A DNA stretch of 64,000 nt from Pseudoroseomonas cervicalis (GCF_030818485.1 NZ_JAUTAJ010000002.1:310001-374000); one strand, 5' to 3'. Shown: positions 52,919 to 61,644, numbered from the stretch's first letter. The notes: generated by a model from the letters alone, not told the origin. Program-made: numbers and translations.

Positions 52919-54196
52919 TCACTCCCGCGTGGCGTAGAGCGCCAGGATCGCGCCCAGCATCGCCGCGTTCTTCAGCAGCGGGCCGAAGGGGTCGGCCCAG
53001 GCCGCCGGCGCGGCCAGCGAGGCCAGCACCGTGAAGCCCAGCGTGACGGCGAGCTGCGCCAGGCAGACCGCCGCCGTCCAGCGCGGCAGCGCCAGCACCG
53101 CCCCGCCGAGCGCGGCATCCAGCGCGGCGCCGCCATAGATCGCCACGAGCCCCGCCGCGCCATGCAGCCCGAGCCCCGCCACCAGCGCATCGGAGACGGC
53201 GCGCGGCGCGACGAAGACGGTCACGACGGCCGTGCCGATCCAGACCGTGGCCAGGGCGAGGCGCAGCAGCGGCCGGATGGCGAAGCTGCGGGCATGCACG
53301 AGATCGGAGGGCGCCGAGGGCTCGGCGGCCAGCGCCTCCGCCAGCGGGCGCGGCGCCCAGCCCAGGGCGGCGCGGGCCGGGGCGGGATCGGCCACATTGC
53401 CGCGCGCCAGCATGGCCAGCGTCTCCGGCGTCAGCGGCGCGCCCGGCAGCCGGCCGCCCAGCCGCGCCCCCAGCCGCAGCAGCGCGGCCGGCACAGCAAC
53501 AGGGCGGCGGGGCGGCAGGCCGAGCCAGCCGCGCAGCGCCGCCGTCAGCGCATCGGTGCTCATCGCCTCCGGCCCGACCAGGTCGAGGAGCGGCGGCACG
53601 GCGGGGGCCTCGAGCAGCTCGGCCACGGCACGGGCAAAATCGCTGACATGGATCGGCTGCACCCGCCATTCGCCAGGGCCGAGGTGCAGCGGCACGGGCA
53701 GCGCGGCCAGGGCCGAGAACAGGCCGGTGCTGTAGCCGCCCCGGCCGATGACCAGGGAGGGCCGCAACACGCACCAGCCCTGGCGCTTCTCCTGCTGTCG
53801 CAGGGCCAGCAGCCGGTCGTCGGCCACACGCTTGGTGCGCAGGAAGCGGGTCTCGCCCGCGGCGGCACCGAGCGCCGAGACCTGCACCAGATGCGCGATC
53901 CCGGCCTGGGCGCAGGCCTCGAACAGGGCGGCGGGGCCGGAGCCGTGCAGCGCCTCCAGCGGGCCGTCCAGCGCCCCCGCCGCATTGACCACCGCCTCCA
54001 CCCCGGCCAGCCGCGGCAGCCAGGCGGCGGCGCCGTCGCGGGCCAGCTCGGCGATGACCGGGGAGGCGCCCGGAAAACGCCGCCGCAGCGCCGCGGCATC
54101 GCGCCCGCAGGGCAGGACCTCATGCCCCCGCTCCCGCAGGGCGGCGGCGATGCGCGCACCCAGGAACCCGCCGGCGCCGACGACCAGGACCCGCAT
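52919..54196 (-). CDS. NAD(P)-binding SDR protein with C-terminal DoxX-like membrane domain
   Basis: A 425-residue fusion. Residues 1-290 are an atypical SDR: glycine motif VLVVGAGGFLGARIAAAL, AVVNAAGALDGPLEAL, VSALGAAAGETRFLRTK, VIGRGGYSTGLFSAL. Residues 300-425 hold four helices of DoxX type (LALATVWIGTAVVTVFV, LHGAAGLVAIYGGAALDAAL, AVCLAQLAVTLGFTVLASL, LLKNAAMLGAILALYA). The catalytic Tyr of classical SDRs is absent, as in the extended subgroup. It is coupled to the DUF2269 gene. Substrate unknown. Confidence 0.88.
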   Translation of the reverse strand: MRVLVVGAGGFLGARIAAALRERGHEVLPCGRDAAALRRRFPGASPVIAELARDGAAAWLPRLAGVEAVVNAAGALDGPLEALHGSGPAALFEACAQAGIAHLVQVSALGAAAGETRFLRTKRVADDRLLALRQQEKRQGWCVLRPSLVIGRGGYSTGLFSALAALPVPLHLGPGEWRVQPIHVSDFARAVAELLEAPAVPPLLDLVGPEAMSTDALTAALRGWLGLPPRRPVAVPAALLRLGARLGGRLPGAPLTPETLAMLARGNVADPAPARAALGWAPRPLAEALAAEPSAPSDLVHARSFAIRPLLRLALATVWIGTAVVTVFVAPRAVSDALVAGLGLHGAAGLVAIYGGAALDAALGGAVLALPRWTAAVCLAQLAVTLGFTVLASLAAPAAWADPFGPLLKNAAMLGAILALYATRE

Positions 54197-54318
54197 GCCC
54201 CGCCACCCCCTTGCATCGCCCCCAGCCTAGGTCCGCCCGAGGCGGGGAGGAAGGGAGGGCGGACCGATATCCGGCGGGCCGGATCCCGCCCATCGGGTAC
54301 CCCCGGGCGAAGGCGGCG

Positions 54319-55497
54319 CTAGCGTCCCGGCCGCCGCAGCGTGGCGATGGCCACCACCAGCGTGACGCCGGCGATCAGCGCCGCGACGGCGGCCAGGGCG
54401 ACGGACAGCGACATCGCCGTCAGCAGCGCGCTGGCGAAGATGACACCGACGGAATTCGCCGTGCGCAGCAGCGCGAACAGCTCGGCCCGGCGATGCGGCG
54501 GCGCCAGCGTGTCGAGGGTGAGCGAGTAATGCGTGCCCAGCGGCGCCAGCACCGCGCCGATCAGCACCGTGCCCAGCACCGTCACCGCCATGGACAGGTT
54601 CAGCGCCACCAGCAGCGCGCCCAGCGCCATGGTGCCGAGCTGCGCCAGCACCACGAGCCGCGCCGGCCGCCGGTTGCGCCAGCTGACCCAGAGCCCGCCC
54701 GCCACCGCCGCCAGGCAGAGCGGCACGGTGAACAGGATGGCCAGCGCCGGCACATGGCCGAAGCGCAGCGCCAGGGCGACGGCGCCGATCTCGACCGCGG
54801 CGACGGTCGCGCCGCCCGCCGCGGCGCAGAGCAGCCAGAGCGCGATGGCCGGGCTCGGCGCCGCGCCCCCGGGCGGCAGCGCGCCGCCGCTGCGGCGGGC
54901 GCCGGTGTCGGGCACCAGCAGCGCCGGCAGCGCGCCGAGCCCGGCCACCGCCAGCACCGCCAGCACCGGCGAGACGCTGCCGAGGACGGAGGCGGCAACC
55001 GGCGCCAGCACGAAGGTCGCCTCGTTCAGCGTGGCGGCGATGCCGAGCGCCCGCGGCAGCCGGTCGGCGGGGGTCAGCTGGTTCAGCACCGCGCGCAGGA
55101 AGCCGAAGGCCGCGCCATGCACCGAGCCGGCCAGGGCGGCGGCCAGCACCAGCCAGGGAAAGGGCGCGCCGAGCGCCGCCAGCAGCGCGACCAGGCCGAG
55201 CCCGGCCGTGCGCAGCCCGATCAGCAGCCGCAGGCATTGCGCCGGCGGCCGGTCGGCCCCCAGCCGGGAGAGCGGGATGGCGCCCGCCACCTGCGCCAGG
55301 GTCATCGCCAGGATCAGCGCCGCGCCCAATCCGGCATCGCCGGTCAGCCCCAGCGCCAGCAGCGAGAAGGCGACCGGCCCGGCCGCCTGCGGCAGGCTGA
55401 GCGTGGCGGAGGCGGCGAACCAGCGCAGCAGCGCGGCGCGGCGCGGCGGCGGCGGGTCGCCCTGCGTCAGGGCAGCGGGCGGCGCGGCCGGGCTCAT
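54319..55497 (-). CDS. MFS transporter
   Basis: A 392-residue major facilitator with about 12 helices. Features include AASATLSLPQAAGPVAFSLLALG, an ILAMTLAQVAGAIPLSRLGADR loop between helices 2 and 3, FGFLRAVLNQLTPADRLPRALG, and LRTANSVGVIFASALLTAM. ATG 55497 was chosen as residues before it are non-family. It is divergent from an XRE-cupin regulator, a common pair for exporters of amino acids or drugs. Confidence 0.9.
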   Translation of the reverse strand: MSPAAPPAALTQGDPPPPRRAALLRWFAASATLSLPQAAGPVAFSLLALGLTGDAGLGAALILAMTLAQVAGAIPLSRLGADRPPAQCLRLLIGLRTAGLGLVALLAALGAPFPWLVLAAALAGSVHGAAFGFLRAVLNQLTPADRLPRALGIAATLNEATFVLAPVAASVLGSVSPVLAVLAVAGLGALPALLVPDTGARRSGGALPPGGAAPSPAIALWLLCAAAGGATVAAVEIGAVALALRFGHVPALAILFTVPLCLAAVAGGLWVSWRNRRPARLVVLAQLGTMALGALLVALNLSMAVTVLGTVLIGAVLAPLGTHYSLTLDTLAPPHRRAELFALLRTANSVGVIFASALLTAMSLSVALAAVAALIAGVTLVVAIATLRRPGR

Positions 55498-55607
55498 CGC
55501 CCGCCCCGCCGGACCAGGGCGCCGCCCGCCGCGCACCGGCCTGGGTGCGGCGCACAAAATCCGTCGCGGGGCCGGGGCAGGATGTGCATCATACTGCACC
55601 GGAGTGT

Positions 55608-56177
55608 ATGAGCACTATAATGCGCAATCAAGCCGACCGAACCGAGGTGCTGGCGCATGTCGCCGAGAATCTGCGTCGCTTCCGCCAGCGCGCCGGGCTG
55701 AGCCAAAGCGCCCTCGCCGCCGCCTCCGGCCTCAGCCGCCGCATGATCGTCAGCCTGGAGGGGGGCGAGACCAATATCAGCCTGGCCAGCCTGGACCGGC
55801 TGGCCGAGGCGCTCGGCGTCAGCTTCGTGCAGATGGTCAGCCACCCGCAGGCCGATCCGGGGCGGGTCGAGGCGCTGGCCTGGCGCGGCGCCAGCCCGGA
55901 CAGCCGCGCCACCCTGCTCGGCAGCGTGCCGGCGCGCAGCTGGGCGGAGCTGTGGTCCTGGTCCCTGGCGCCCGGCGAGCGCTATGCCGCCGGCCCGGCC
56001 CCCTCCGGCTGGCACGCCATGATCGCCGTCACCGAGGGGCGGCTGCGGCTGGAGCTGGCCGAGGGCATCCGCCAGGTGCCACGGGGCGATTTCACCATCT
56101 TCGATGCCGCGCAGCGCTTCGCCTATGTGAATGACGGCGAGGAGACGGTGCGCTTCCTCTGCCATGTGGTGGCCTGA
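55608..56177 (+). CDS. XRE-family regulator with cupin domain
   Basis: A 189-residue protein: HTH at about residues 14-70 (HVAENLRRFRQRAGLSQSAL, SGLSRRMIVSLEGGETN, LDRLAEALGVSF), then a C-terminal cupin (AELWSWSLAPGERYAAGPAP, GWHAMIAVTEGRLRLEL, FTIFDAAQRFAYVN). Such proteins sense small ligands and control a neighbour; here the divergent MFS gene. ATGs at 55608 and 55620 are possible; a GTG at 55647 also fits, and a TATAAT at 55616-55621 overlaps the second ATG. Confidence 0.9.
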   Translation: MSTIMRNQADRTEVLAHVAENLRRFRQRAGLSQSALAAASGLSRRMIVSLEGGETNISLASLDRLAEALGVSFVQMVSHPQADPGRVEALAWRGASPDSRATLLGSVPARSWAELWSWSLAPGERYAAGPAPSGWHAMIAVTEGRLRLELAEGIRQVPRGDFTIFDAAQRFAYVNDGEETVRFLCHVVA

Positions 56178-56209
56178 GCGGTCCGCCGCCGCGGAACCTG
56201 CCTCCTCGG

Positions 56210-56237
56210 CCGTTTGCACCGGGACGCCGTTTGCACC
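56210..56237 (+). repeat. Direct repeat upstream of GntR gene
   Basis: CCGTTTGCACC occurs at 56210-56220 and 56227-56237, spaced 17 bp, just before the GntR start. It may be a pair of regulator half-sites on one DNA face, or a chance repeat. Confidence 0.4.
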
Positions 56238-56248
56238 TAAACACGGGC

Positions 56249-56977
56249 ATGCCCAGCCCGCCGCCCCGTAGCCCCGGCCCGCGCGCCGACGCGGCGCCGG
56301 AGACGCCCGCCGCCGCGCCGCGCGGCACGCCGGTGCTGGCGCTGCTGCAGGGCTACCTGGCCAACACCCCCCTGCCCCCCGACGGGCAGCTGCCGCCGGA
56401 GCGGATGCTGGCCGCCGCGCTCGGCATCTCCCGCGCCGAGCTGCGCAAGGCGCTGGCGGCGATGGAGGCGGAGGGGCAGATCTGGCGCCATGTCGGCAAG
56501 GGCACCTTCCTCGGCGCCCGGCCGCTGGCGGCGATCGGCGATGTGGCGGCGCTGGCCGGCCGCGCCGGCCTGGCCGACGTCATGCAGGCGCGGCTGGTGC
56601 TGGAGCCGCAGCTGGCGGCGCTCGCCGCGCGCGAGGCCGATGCGGCGCAGCGCGCCGCGCTGCTGGCCCTGGCGAAGCCGCCCGCACGCCCGCTCTCCTG
56701 GCGGGAGTTCGAGAGCCTGGATGCCGGCCTGCACCGCGCCATCGCCGAGGCCGCCGGCAATCTCAGCCTGCTGCATGTCTTCGACCTGCTGGCGGCGATG
56801 CGCCGGGCGCTGACCTGGTCGCGCCCGCGGCAGCGGCCCGACGGGCCGCCGCCCGACCATCATTCCTTCGCCGAGCATGGCCGCATCGTCGCCGCCATCG
56901 CCGCCGGCGACGCGGCTGCGGCGGCGGCCGAGATGCGCGCCCATGTCGAGGGGGTGCGGCGCCGCCTGCCGGGCTGA
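56249..56977 (+). CDS. FadR-type GntR regulator
   Basis: A 242-residue regulator. A Pro-rich start is followed by a winged helix (LLQGYLANTPLPPDGQLPPE, RMLAAALGISRAELRKALAA, AEGQIWRHVGKGTFLG) and an FCD ligand domain (VMQARLVLEPQLAALAAREA, FESLDAGLHRAIAEAAGN, DHHSFAEHGRIVAAIAAGD with metal-binding His). It is 84 bases before the cyclase gene on the same strand. It probably senses a carboxylic acid. TTG 56231 is an alternative start. Confidence 0.9.
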   Translation: MPSPPPRSPGPRADAAPETPAAAPRGTPVLALLQGYLANTPLPPDGQLPPERMLAAALGISRAELRKALAAMEAEGQIWRHVGKGTFLGARPLAAIGDVAALAGRAGLADVMQARLVLEPQLAALAAREADAAQRAALLALAKPPARPLSWREFESLDAGLHRAIAEAAGNLSLLHVFDLLAAMRRALTWSRPRQRPDGPPPDHHSFAEHGRIVAAIAAGDAAAAAAEMRAHVEGVRRRLPG

Positions 56978-57061
56978 GCCGCTCGCGCAGCCGGCATTGG
57001 CGCCGGCCGGCGGCTTGCGCCATGCCGGGGCGCCACCGCCACGCTCCGGGGAGGGAGCCGC

Positions 57062-57835
57062 ATGCGCCGCATCATCGACCTGTCCATCGCCCTCGAGAAT
57101 GACGTGCCCGCCGACCCGCCGATCCAGAAGGTGGAGATCGCCTACCAGACGCATCGCGAGACGGCGGGGCTGGTGGCCTCGCTGTTCCCGGGCATGAAGC
57201 CCGAGGATCTGCCGGAGGGCGAGGGCTGGGCGGTGGAGACGCTGCGCGTCTCCAGCCACAACGGCACGCATCTCGACGCGCCCTGGCATTACCACAGCAC
57301 GATGGATGGCGGGCAGCGCGCCATCACCATCGACGAGGTGCCGCTGGAATGGTGCCTGCAGCCGGGGGTGAAGCTGGATTTCCGGCATCTGCCGGACGGC
57401 CATGTGGTCAGCCCGGCGGAGATCGATGCCGAGCTGGCGCGGATCGGCCACTCTCTGCGGCCGCTGGAGATCGTGCTGATCAACACCGCGGCCGGCGCCG
57501 CCTTCGGCCAGCCGGACTACATCCATCGCGGCTGCGGCGTCGGGCGCGCGGGCACGCTGCATCTGCTGCGCCAGGGGGTGCGGGTGGTCGGCACCGATGG
57601 CTGGAGCTGGGACGCGCCCTTCCTGCACACCGCCCGCCGCTATGCCGAGACCGGCGATGCCAGCCTGATCTGGGAAGGCCACAAGGCCGGGCGCGAGGCC
57701 GGCTATTGCCAGATCGAGAAGCTGCACGGGCTGGAGGCGCTGCCGCCGGACGGCTTCCAGGTCTCCTGCCTGCCGGTGAAGATCCGCGGCGGCTCGGCCG
57801 GCTGGACGCGGGCGGTGGCGATCCTGGAGGAATGA
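57062..57835 (+). CDS. Cyclase-family metal hydrolase (kynurenine formamidase-like)
   Basis: A 257-residue protein of the cyclase family. The signature [12 protein letters not shown] supplies metal and catalytic residues; also [47 protein letters not shown] and [29 protein letters not shown] stands before the ATG. It is like bacterial arylformamidases and isatin hydrolases. The GntR gene before it may regulate it. Confidence 0.92.
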   Translation: MRRIIDLSIALENDVPADPPIQKVEIAYQTHRETAGLVASLFPGMKPEDLPEGEGWAVETLRVSSHNGTHLDAPWHYHSTMDGGQRAITIDEVPLEWCLQPGVKLDFRHLPDGHVVSPAEIDAELARIGHSLRPLEIVLINTAAGAAFGQPDYIHRGCGVGRAGTLHLLRQGVRVVGTDGWSWDAPFLHTARRYAETGDASLIWEGHKAGREAGYCQIEKLHGLEALPPDGFQVSCLPVKIRGGSAGWTRAVAILEE

Positions 57836-57842
57836 GCGCCAA

Positions 57843-57906
57843 GCCGCCGCCACCGCCCGGCAATTGCGGCCGGGCCAGCGCCGCACGCGGCGCGTGTGGC
57901 GGCGGC
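57843..57906. terminator. Inverted repeat after cyclase gene
   Basis: Perfect 11-base arms GCCGCCGCCAC (57843-57853) and GTGGCGGCGGC (57896-57906), 42 bases apart, right after the cyclase stop. The long loop and lack of a T run make it a weak terminator candidate. Confidence 0.3.
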
Positions 57907-57917
57907 GGGGAGATCGC

Positions 57918-58045
57918 CGATTTCTTAAATTACTAACGGTTTATTACTTCACCCGCCCGGATCATTTTTTCATCTGTATTTGAAGGCAGAATAAAAAATC
58001 ACTTTTCCGTGGAATTCCGCTGCGGACAGGTCTAAATTGCTGCGT
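57918..58045 (+). promoter_or_regulatory. AT-rich promoter region of globin-type chemoreceptor
   Basis: In the 299-base gap 57836-58134, the bases from about 57918 to 58045 are strikingly AT-rich (TTTCTTAAATTACTAAC; ATCATTTTTTCATC; AATAAAAAATCACTTTTCC), unlike anywhere else in the window. No gene or RNA was recognised in it. It probably holds the chemoreceptor promoter, perhaps with a nucleoid-protein target; I could not pick certain -35 and -10 elements. Confidence 0.4.
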
Positions 58046-58134
58046 GGCAGGGGCGCGCGCTCCGCCTGGCTTCGACTCCGGACCGTGGCCGGACACGCTG
58101 CGCCACGCGCCGGTGCCTGCTGGAGACCCGCTGC

Positions 58135-59475
58135 ATGTCGCATAGCCTCAGTGCCGAGCAGAAGCGGCGCTTCGCCGTGTTCCGCATGACCGAGGAGGAT
58201 GTGGCGACGCTGCAGGGGCTGTCCGGCTTCGCGCAGCAGCGCCTGCCCGCGCTGCTCGAGGCGCTGCATGCCGAGCTCTCCGCCTGGCCGGAGATCCGCG
58301 ATGCGCTGAGCAAGCCCGAGGTGCACAAGGTGCGCGTGGCGCACTGGATCCGCGTCGCCTCCGGCCAGTTCGGCGAGGGCTTCATGGATTCCGCCCGGGC
58401 CCTGGCCAGCGCCTTCTACAAGCATGGCGTGCCCGGCTATGCGGTGACCATCTGCCACGCCACGGTGATCAACGCCGTGCTGGCCGAGCTGGAGGCGACG
58501 CCCCGCCAGGGCGGCTGGTTCGCCCGCAAGGACCAGGGGCTGCAGCTGCGCCGGGCGCTGAACCGCGCCGCCTGGGTCGACCTCGAAGTGCTGCTGGAAA
58601 CCTATGCCGAGGCCGAGAAATCCAGCAAGCAGGCGGCCATGAACAGCGTGGCCGATGATTTCCAGAAGCGCGTGCAGGGCGCAATCGGGTCCATCGGCCA
58701 GTCGGTGCGGCAGATGGAGGAGGCGGTGCGCACCATGTCGGGCAGCGCCGAGCAGTCGCTGCGCAATGTCGAGGCGGTGGCCGGCGCCAGCCAGGCCGCC
58801 TCGGGCGAGGTGGCGACCGTCGCCGCCGCGGCCGACGAGCTCTCCGCCTCGGTGAACGAGATCACCCGCCAGGTCAGCCAGTCCGCCACCATCGCCACCC
58901 AGGCGGTGGCCGAGGCGCGGCGCACCGACGGCATCGTGCAGGCCCTGGCCGAGGGCGCCGGGCGCATCGGCGAGGTGGTGCGGCTGATCAGCGACATCGC
59001 CGGCCAGACCAATCTGCTGGCGCTGAACGCGACGATCGAGGCGGCGCGCGCCGGCGATGCCGGCAAGGGCTTCGCGGTGGTCGCCTCGGAGGTGAAGAAC
59101 CTCGCCACCCAGACCGCCAAGGCCACCGAGGATATCAGCCAGCAGATCGGCCAGATCCAGTCGGCGACCGGCGACGCGGTGCGCGCCATCCAGGGCATCG
59201 CCTCGACCATCGACGGCATCAACCAGGTGGTGTCCAGCATCTCCGCCGCCGTCGAGGAGCAGGGCTCGGCCACCGCCGAGATCGCCCGCAGCGCCCGCAT
59301 GGCGTCCGAGGGCAATCAGCGCGTCACCAACCTGATGCAGGAGGTCGGCAAGCGCGCCGAGGAAACCCGCGAGATCGCCGGCACGCTCAGCCGCAGCTCG
59401 GGCGAGCTGGGCACGCAGACCGGCGGGCTGAACACCGCGGTGGGCCAGTTCCTGGACAATCTGCGCAGGGCTTGA
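58135..59475 (+). CDS. Soluble chemoreceptor with globin-type sensor domain
   Basis: A 446-residue methyl-accepting protein with no membrane helix. Residues 1-170 form a globin-coupled-sensor-like domain: [20 protein letters not shown] then [16 protein letters not shown]. Residues 180-446 are the signalling domain with [20 protein letters not shown] and [11 protein letters not shown]. In aligned globin sensors the proximal haem His is in V-H-x-R-I-G; here that place is F94, with H97 three residues later, so haem binding is uncertain. Known members sense O2. It lies just before the small-peptide genes. Confidence 0.9.
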   Translation: MSHSLSAEQKRRFAVFRMTEEDVATLQGLSGFAQQRLPALLEALHAELSAWPEIRDALSKPEVHKVRVAHWIRVASGQFGEGFMDSARALASAFYKHGVPGYAVTICHATVINAVLAELEATPRQGGWFARKDQGLQLRRALNRAAWVDLEVLLETYAEAEKSSKQAAMNSVADDFQKRVQGAIGSIGQSVRQMEEAVRTMSGSAEQSLRNVEAVAGASQAASGEVATVAAAADELSASVNEITRQVSQSATIATQAVAEARRTDGIVQALAEGAGRIGEVVRLISDIAGQTNLLALNATIEAARAGDAGKGFAVVASEVKNLATQTAKATEDISQQIGQIQSATGDAVRAIQGIASTIDGINQVVSSISAAVEEQGSATAEIARSARMASEGNQRVTNLMQEVGKRAEETREIAGTLSRSSGELGTQTGGLNTAVGQFLDNLRRA

Positions 59476-59541
59476 GACGGAACCGCCTTGTTGTTGCGGG
59501 ATCGGTGCGGTGTGATGGGGCGGCACGCAGAGGAGCCCGCC

Positions 59542-59703
59542 ATGCCTGACGAGCAGACCAAGCCCGCCATCCCGCCGGCGCCCCGGGCCGGCAAGAACCC
59601 GCTGCCCCCCGCCGCGCCGGCACCGCAGGCCGCGGCGGAATTGTCGGCCGAGGAGCTGGACCAGCTGGCCGGCGCCGGGCCCCGCCATGCGCATTTCTCC
59701 TGA
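59542..59703 (+). CDS. Small peptide 1 (53 aa) with double-glycine-leader-like C-terminus
   Basis: AGAGGAG stands before the ATG. The product has a Pro/Ala-rich N-half (AIPPAPRAGKNPLPP) and then AELSAEELDQLAG-A followed by the tail GPRHAHFS. The LS-x-EEL-x-x-L-x-G-[AG] pattern resembles the leader of bacteriocin-like peptides cleaved after Gly-Gly or Gly-Ala. The last 22 residues align without gap to the next gene's. No exporter with a C39 peptidase is nearby. Function unknown; secreted peptide or signal is a guess. Confidence 0.6.
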   Translation: MPDEQTKPAIPPAPRAGKNPLPPAAPAPQAAAELSAEELDQLAGAGPRHAHFS

Positions 59704-59721
59704 CGCGGTCGCGGGCCAGAC

Positions 59722-59871
59722 ATGACGCAGCATGATCCGAAGGCGGCGCCCACCCCGGCGCCGCCCGCATCCGGGCCGGCCGCGCCGCCCACGCCTCCGC
59801 CCGCCGAACTGTCGGAGGAGGCGCTGAACGGTATCGTCGGCGGCGTCGCCCCGGGGCGCGGCCTGTCCTGA
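59722..59871 (+). CDS. Small peptide 2 (49 aa) with double-glycine-leader-like C-terminus
   Basis: Starts 18 bases after small peptide 1 stops. Pro/Ala-rich N-half (AAPTPAPPASGPAAPPTPPP) then AELSEEALNGIVGG and tail VAPGRGLS. The ELSEEALNGIVGG match to double-glycine leaders is better than in peptide 1. The two C-terminal 22-residue modules share A-E-L-S, E, L, G and final S positions. Its ribosome site is weak, so it may depend on translation of peptide 1. It seems to have arisen by tandem duplication. Confidence 0.58.
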   Translation: MTQHDPKAAPTPAPPASGPAAPPTPPPAELSEEALNGIVGGVAPGRGLS

Positions 59872-59895
59872 ACGCCAGGCCGGGCGCTGCCCGGC

Positions 59896-60894
59896 CTAGT
59901 CGGGCTGGATCCGCGCCTCCCGCACCACCTGGGTCCATTCGGCCAGCTCGCGCTCCACCCGCGCCTGCAATTCCGCGGGCTGCTGCAGGCGGATGATGGC
60001 GCCCTGCTCCTCCGCCCGGCGGCGGAATTCGGCGCTGTCCACCACGCTGTTGCAGGCCTCGCTCAGGCGCCGCAGCACCGGCTCGGGCGTGCCGGCGGGG
60101 GCGAAGACGGCGAACCAGCCGATCACCTCCAGATCGGGCAGCCCGGCCTCGGCCAGCGTCGGCACATCGGGCAGGGCCGGGTGGCGCTGCGCCGCGGTGA
60201 TGGCGATGGCGCGCAACCGGCCCTCGCGCACGAAGGGCATCAGCGGCGGCGGCGTGGTCATCATCATCTGCACCCGCCCGGCCACCAGATCCTGCGTCGC
60301 CGGGCCGGTGCCGCGATAGGGCACATGCACCATCTGCGCCCCGCTGCGTAGCTTCAGCAGCTCCGTCCCCAGATGCTGCAGCGAGCCGGTGCCGGCGGAG
60401 GCATAGTTCAGCTGCCCCGGATGGGCCTTGGCATAGGCCACCAGCTCGGCGAGCGTCGTCGCCGGGATGGAGGGGTGCAGGAAGATCACCTGCGGCGCCT
60501 CCAGCAGCAGGGAGACGGCGGCGAAGTCGCGCTTCACGTCATAGCCGGGATTGGGCAGCAGCGCCGGCGTGCCGGTGTGGTAACCGGAATACTGCACCAG
60601 CAGCCTGGTCCCGTCGGGGCGGGCCCGCGCCACATCCTGCGTGCCCAGCGCGCCATTGGCGCCGGCCTTGTTCTCCACCACCACCGTCTGGCCGAGCTGG
60701 CGCGACAGCGGCTCGGCCAGCAGGCGCGCGGCGAAATCGGTGGTGCCGGCGGGCGCCGTCGGCACCACCAGGGTGATGCTGCCCGAAGGCGCCCCGCCTT
60801 GCGCCCGGGCGCCGCGCGCCCCGGCCAAGGCCGCCCCCGCGGCCAGCGCCGCCCCCAGCGCCCGGCGGCGCCCCATGCCTGTCGTTCCGGACAT
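59896..60894 (-). CDS. Tripartite tricarboxylate transporter (Bug) substrate-binding protein
   Basis: A 332-residue periplasmic receptor: Tat-like signal (GRRRALGAALAAGAALAG), then ITLVVPTAPAGTTDFAARLL, GQTVVVENKAGANGALGTQDV, ARPDGTRLLVQYSG, LNYASAGTGSLQHLGTEL, MVHVPYRGTGPATQDLVAG and PDVPTLAEAGLPDLEV, all Bug/TctC landmarks. ATG 60894 has GGGAGG upstream. It is convergent with the small-peptide genes and has no TctAB beside it; ligand unknown. Paralogue of the gene at the left end. Confidence 0.94.
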   Translation of the reverse strand: MSGTTGMGRRRALGAALAAGAALAGARGARAQGGAPSGSITLVVPTAPAGTTDFAARLLAEPLSRQLGQTVVVENKAGANGALGTQDVARARPDGTRLLVQYSGYHTGTPALLPNPGYDVKRDFAAVSLLLEAPQVIFLHPSIPATTLAELVAYAKAHPGQLNYASAGTGSLQHLGTELLKLRSGAQMVHVPYRGTGPATQDLVAGRVQMMMTTPPPLMPFVREGRLRAIAITAAQRHPALPDVPTLAEAGLPDLEVIGWFAVFAPAGTPEPVLRRLSEACNSVVDSAEFRRRAEEQGAIIRLQQPAELQARVERELAEWTQVVREARIQPD

Positions 60895-61059
60895 GGCTTC
60901 CTCCCTGTTCTGCTTGCCGCCAGCATGGCGGGGCGGCGGGGGCGGGCCAAGCGCTTCCTGCAAGGATCGCGGGGTGCCGGGCAGCAGGGGGATGGATCGT
61001 GATCCGGCGGGCCAGGGCATCCTGCCGGCCGGCGCCGCCGGCGGAAGCCCCGCTCCGGC

Positions 61060-61548
61060 CTAGCCGCCAAGCTCGCCGCGCAGCGCCTGCATGCGGGCCA
61101 GGATGCGCTCGGCCGCGCCATCGCTCTCCTCCAGCCGGGTCGGCTGCGACAGCGCCGCCAGCTCGTTGCGCACATCGCGCGTGGCATTCTGCACCGGCGG
61201 CGTGCCCTGCAGCTCCTGCGGCGCGCGGCGCAGCGTGTCATGCGCCTGCTGCGCCGCCGCCTTCAGGTCCATGCGCGCCGGCGTCATGCCGCGCTGCGCA
61301 TTGCCGGCCGGCTCCCGCCCGCTGCGCTCGATCGCCTGGCGCAGCTGGCCGATGGTGCCGTCCAACATCGCCAGCCAGGCCTGGCGGTCGGGCGCCGCAT
61401 GGGTGGGGCTGGGCGGCTGGATGGTGTCCGATTGCGGCCGCCCGCCCGCGCCACCGCCCTGCGGCGGCACGGTGGCGGCGGGCTGCGCCAGGGCCGGCGC
61501 GGCGCCGAGGGCGAGCACGCCGGCCAGGGCCAGAACATGGTTGCGCAT
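61060..61548 (-). CDS. Exported hypothetical protein (162 aa)
   Basis: A signal peptide (NHVLALAGVLALGAAPALA, cut before QPAATVPP) precedes a Gly/Pro linker and a helical region of about 110 residues (WLAMLDGTIGQLRQAIERSG, MDLKAAAQQAHDTLRRAPQ, RILARMQALRGELG). AGGAGA precedes ATG 61548. It is probably periplasmic. I do not recognise the family. It is divergent from the GntR gene at 61645. Confidence 0.7.
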   Translation of the reverse strand: MRNHVLALAGVLALGAAPALAQPAATVPPQGGGAGGRPQSDTIQPPSPTHAAPDRQAWLAMLDGTIGQLRQAIERSGREPAGNAQRGMTPARMDLKAAAQQAHDTLRRAPQELQGTPPVQNATRDVRNELAALSQPTRLEESDGAAERILARMQALRGELGG

Positions 61549-61644
61549 GGTGTCTCTCCTGCGGGGGTCCTGCCTCAGCAACAGCCCCGCGCGCGGCGGG
61601 TTCGCCCCTTGCCGGGGCGGGCCGCGCATCGCAGCATCGCCGCC

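Noticed and set aside
58005..58045. Sigma-54 promoter for the globin chemoreceptor
   Set aside because: Several GG...GC pairs were tried, but none has the required ten-base spacing with flanking consensus.
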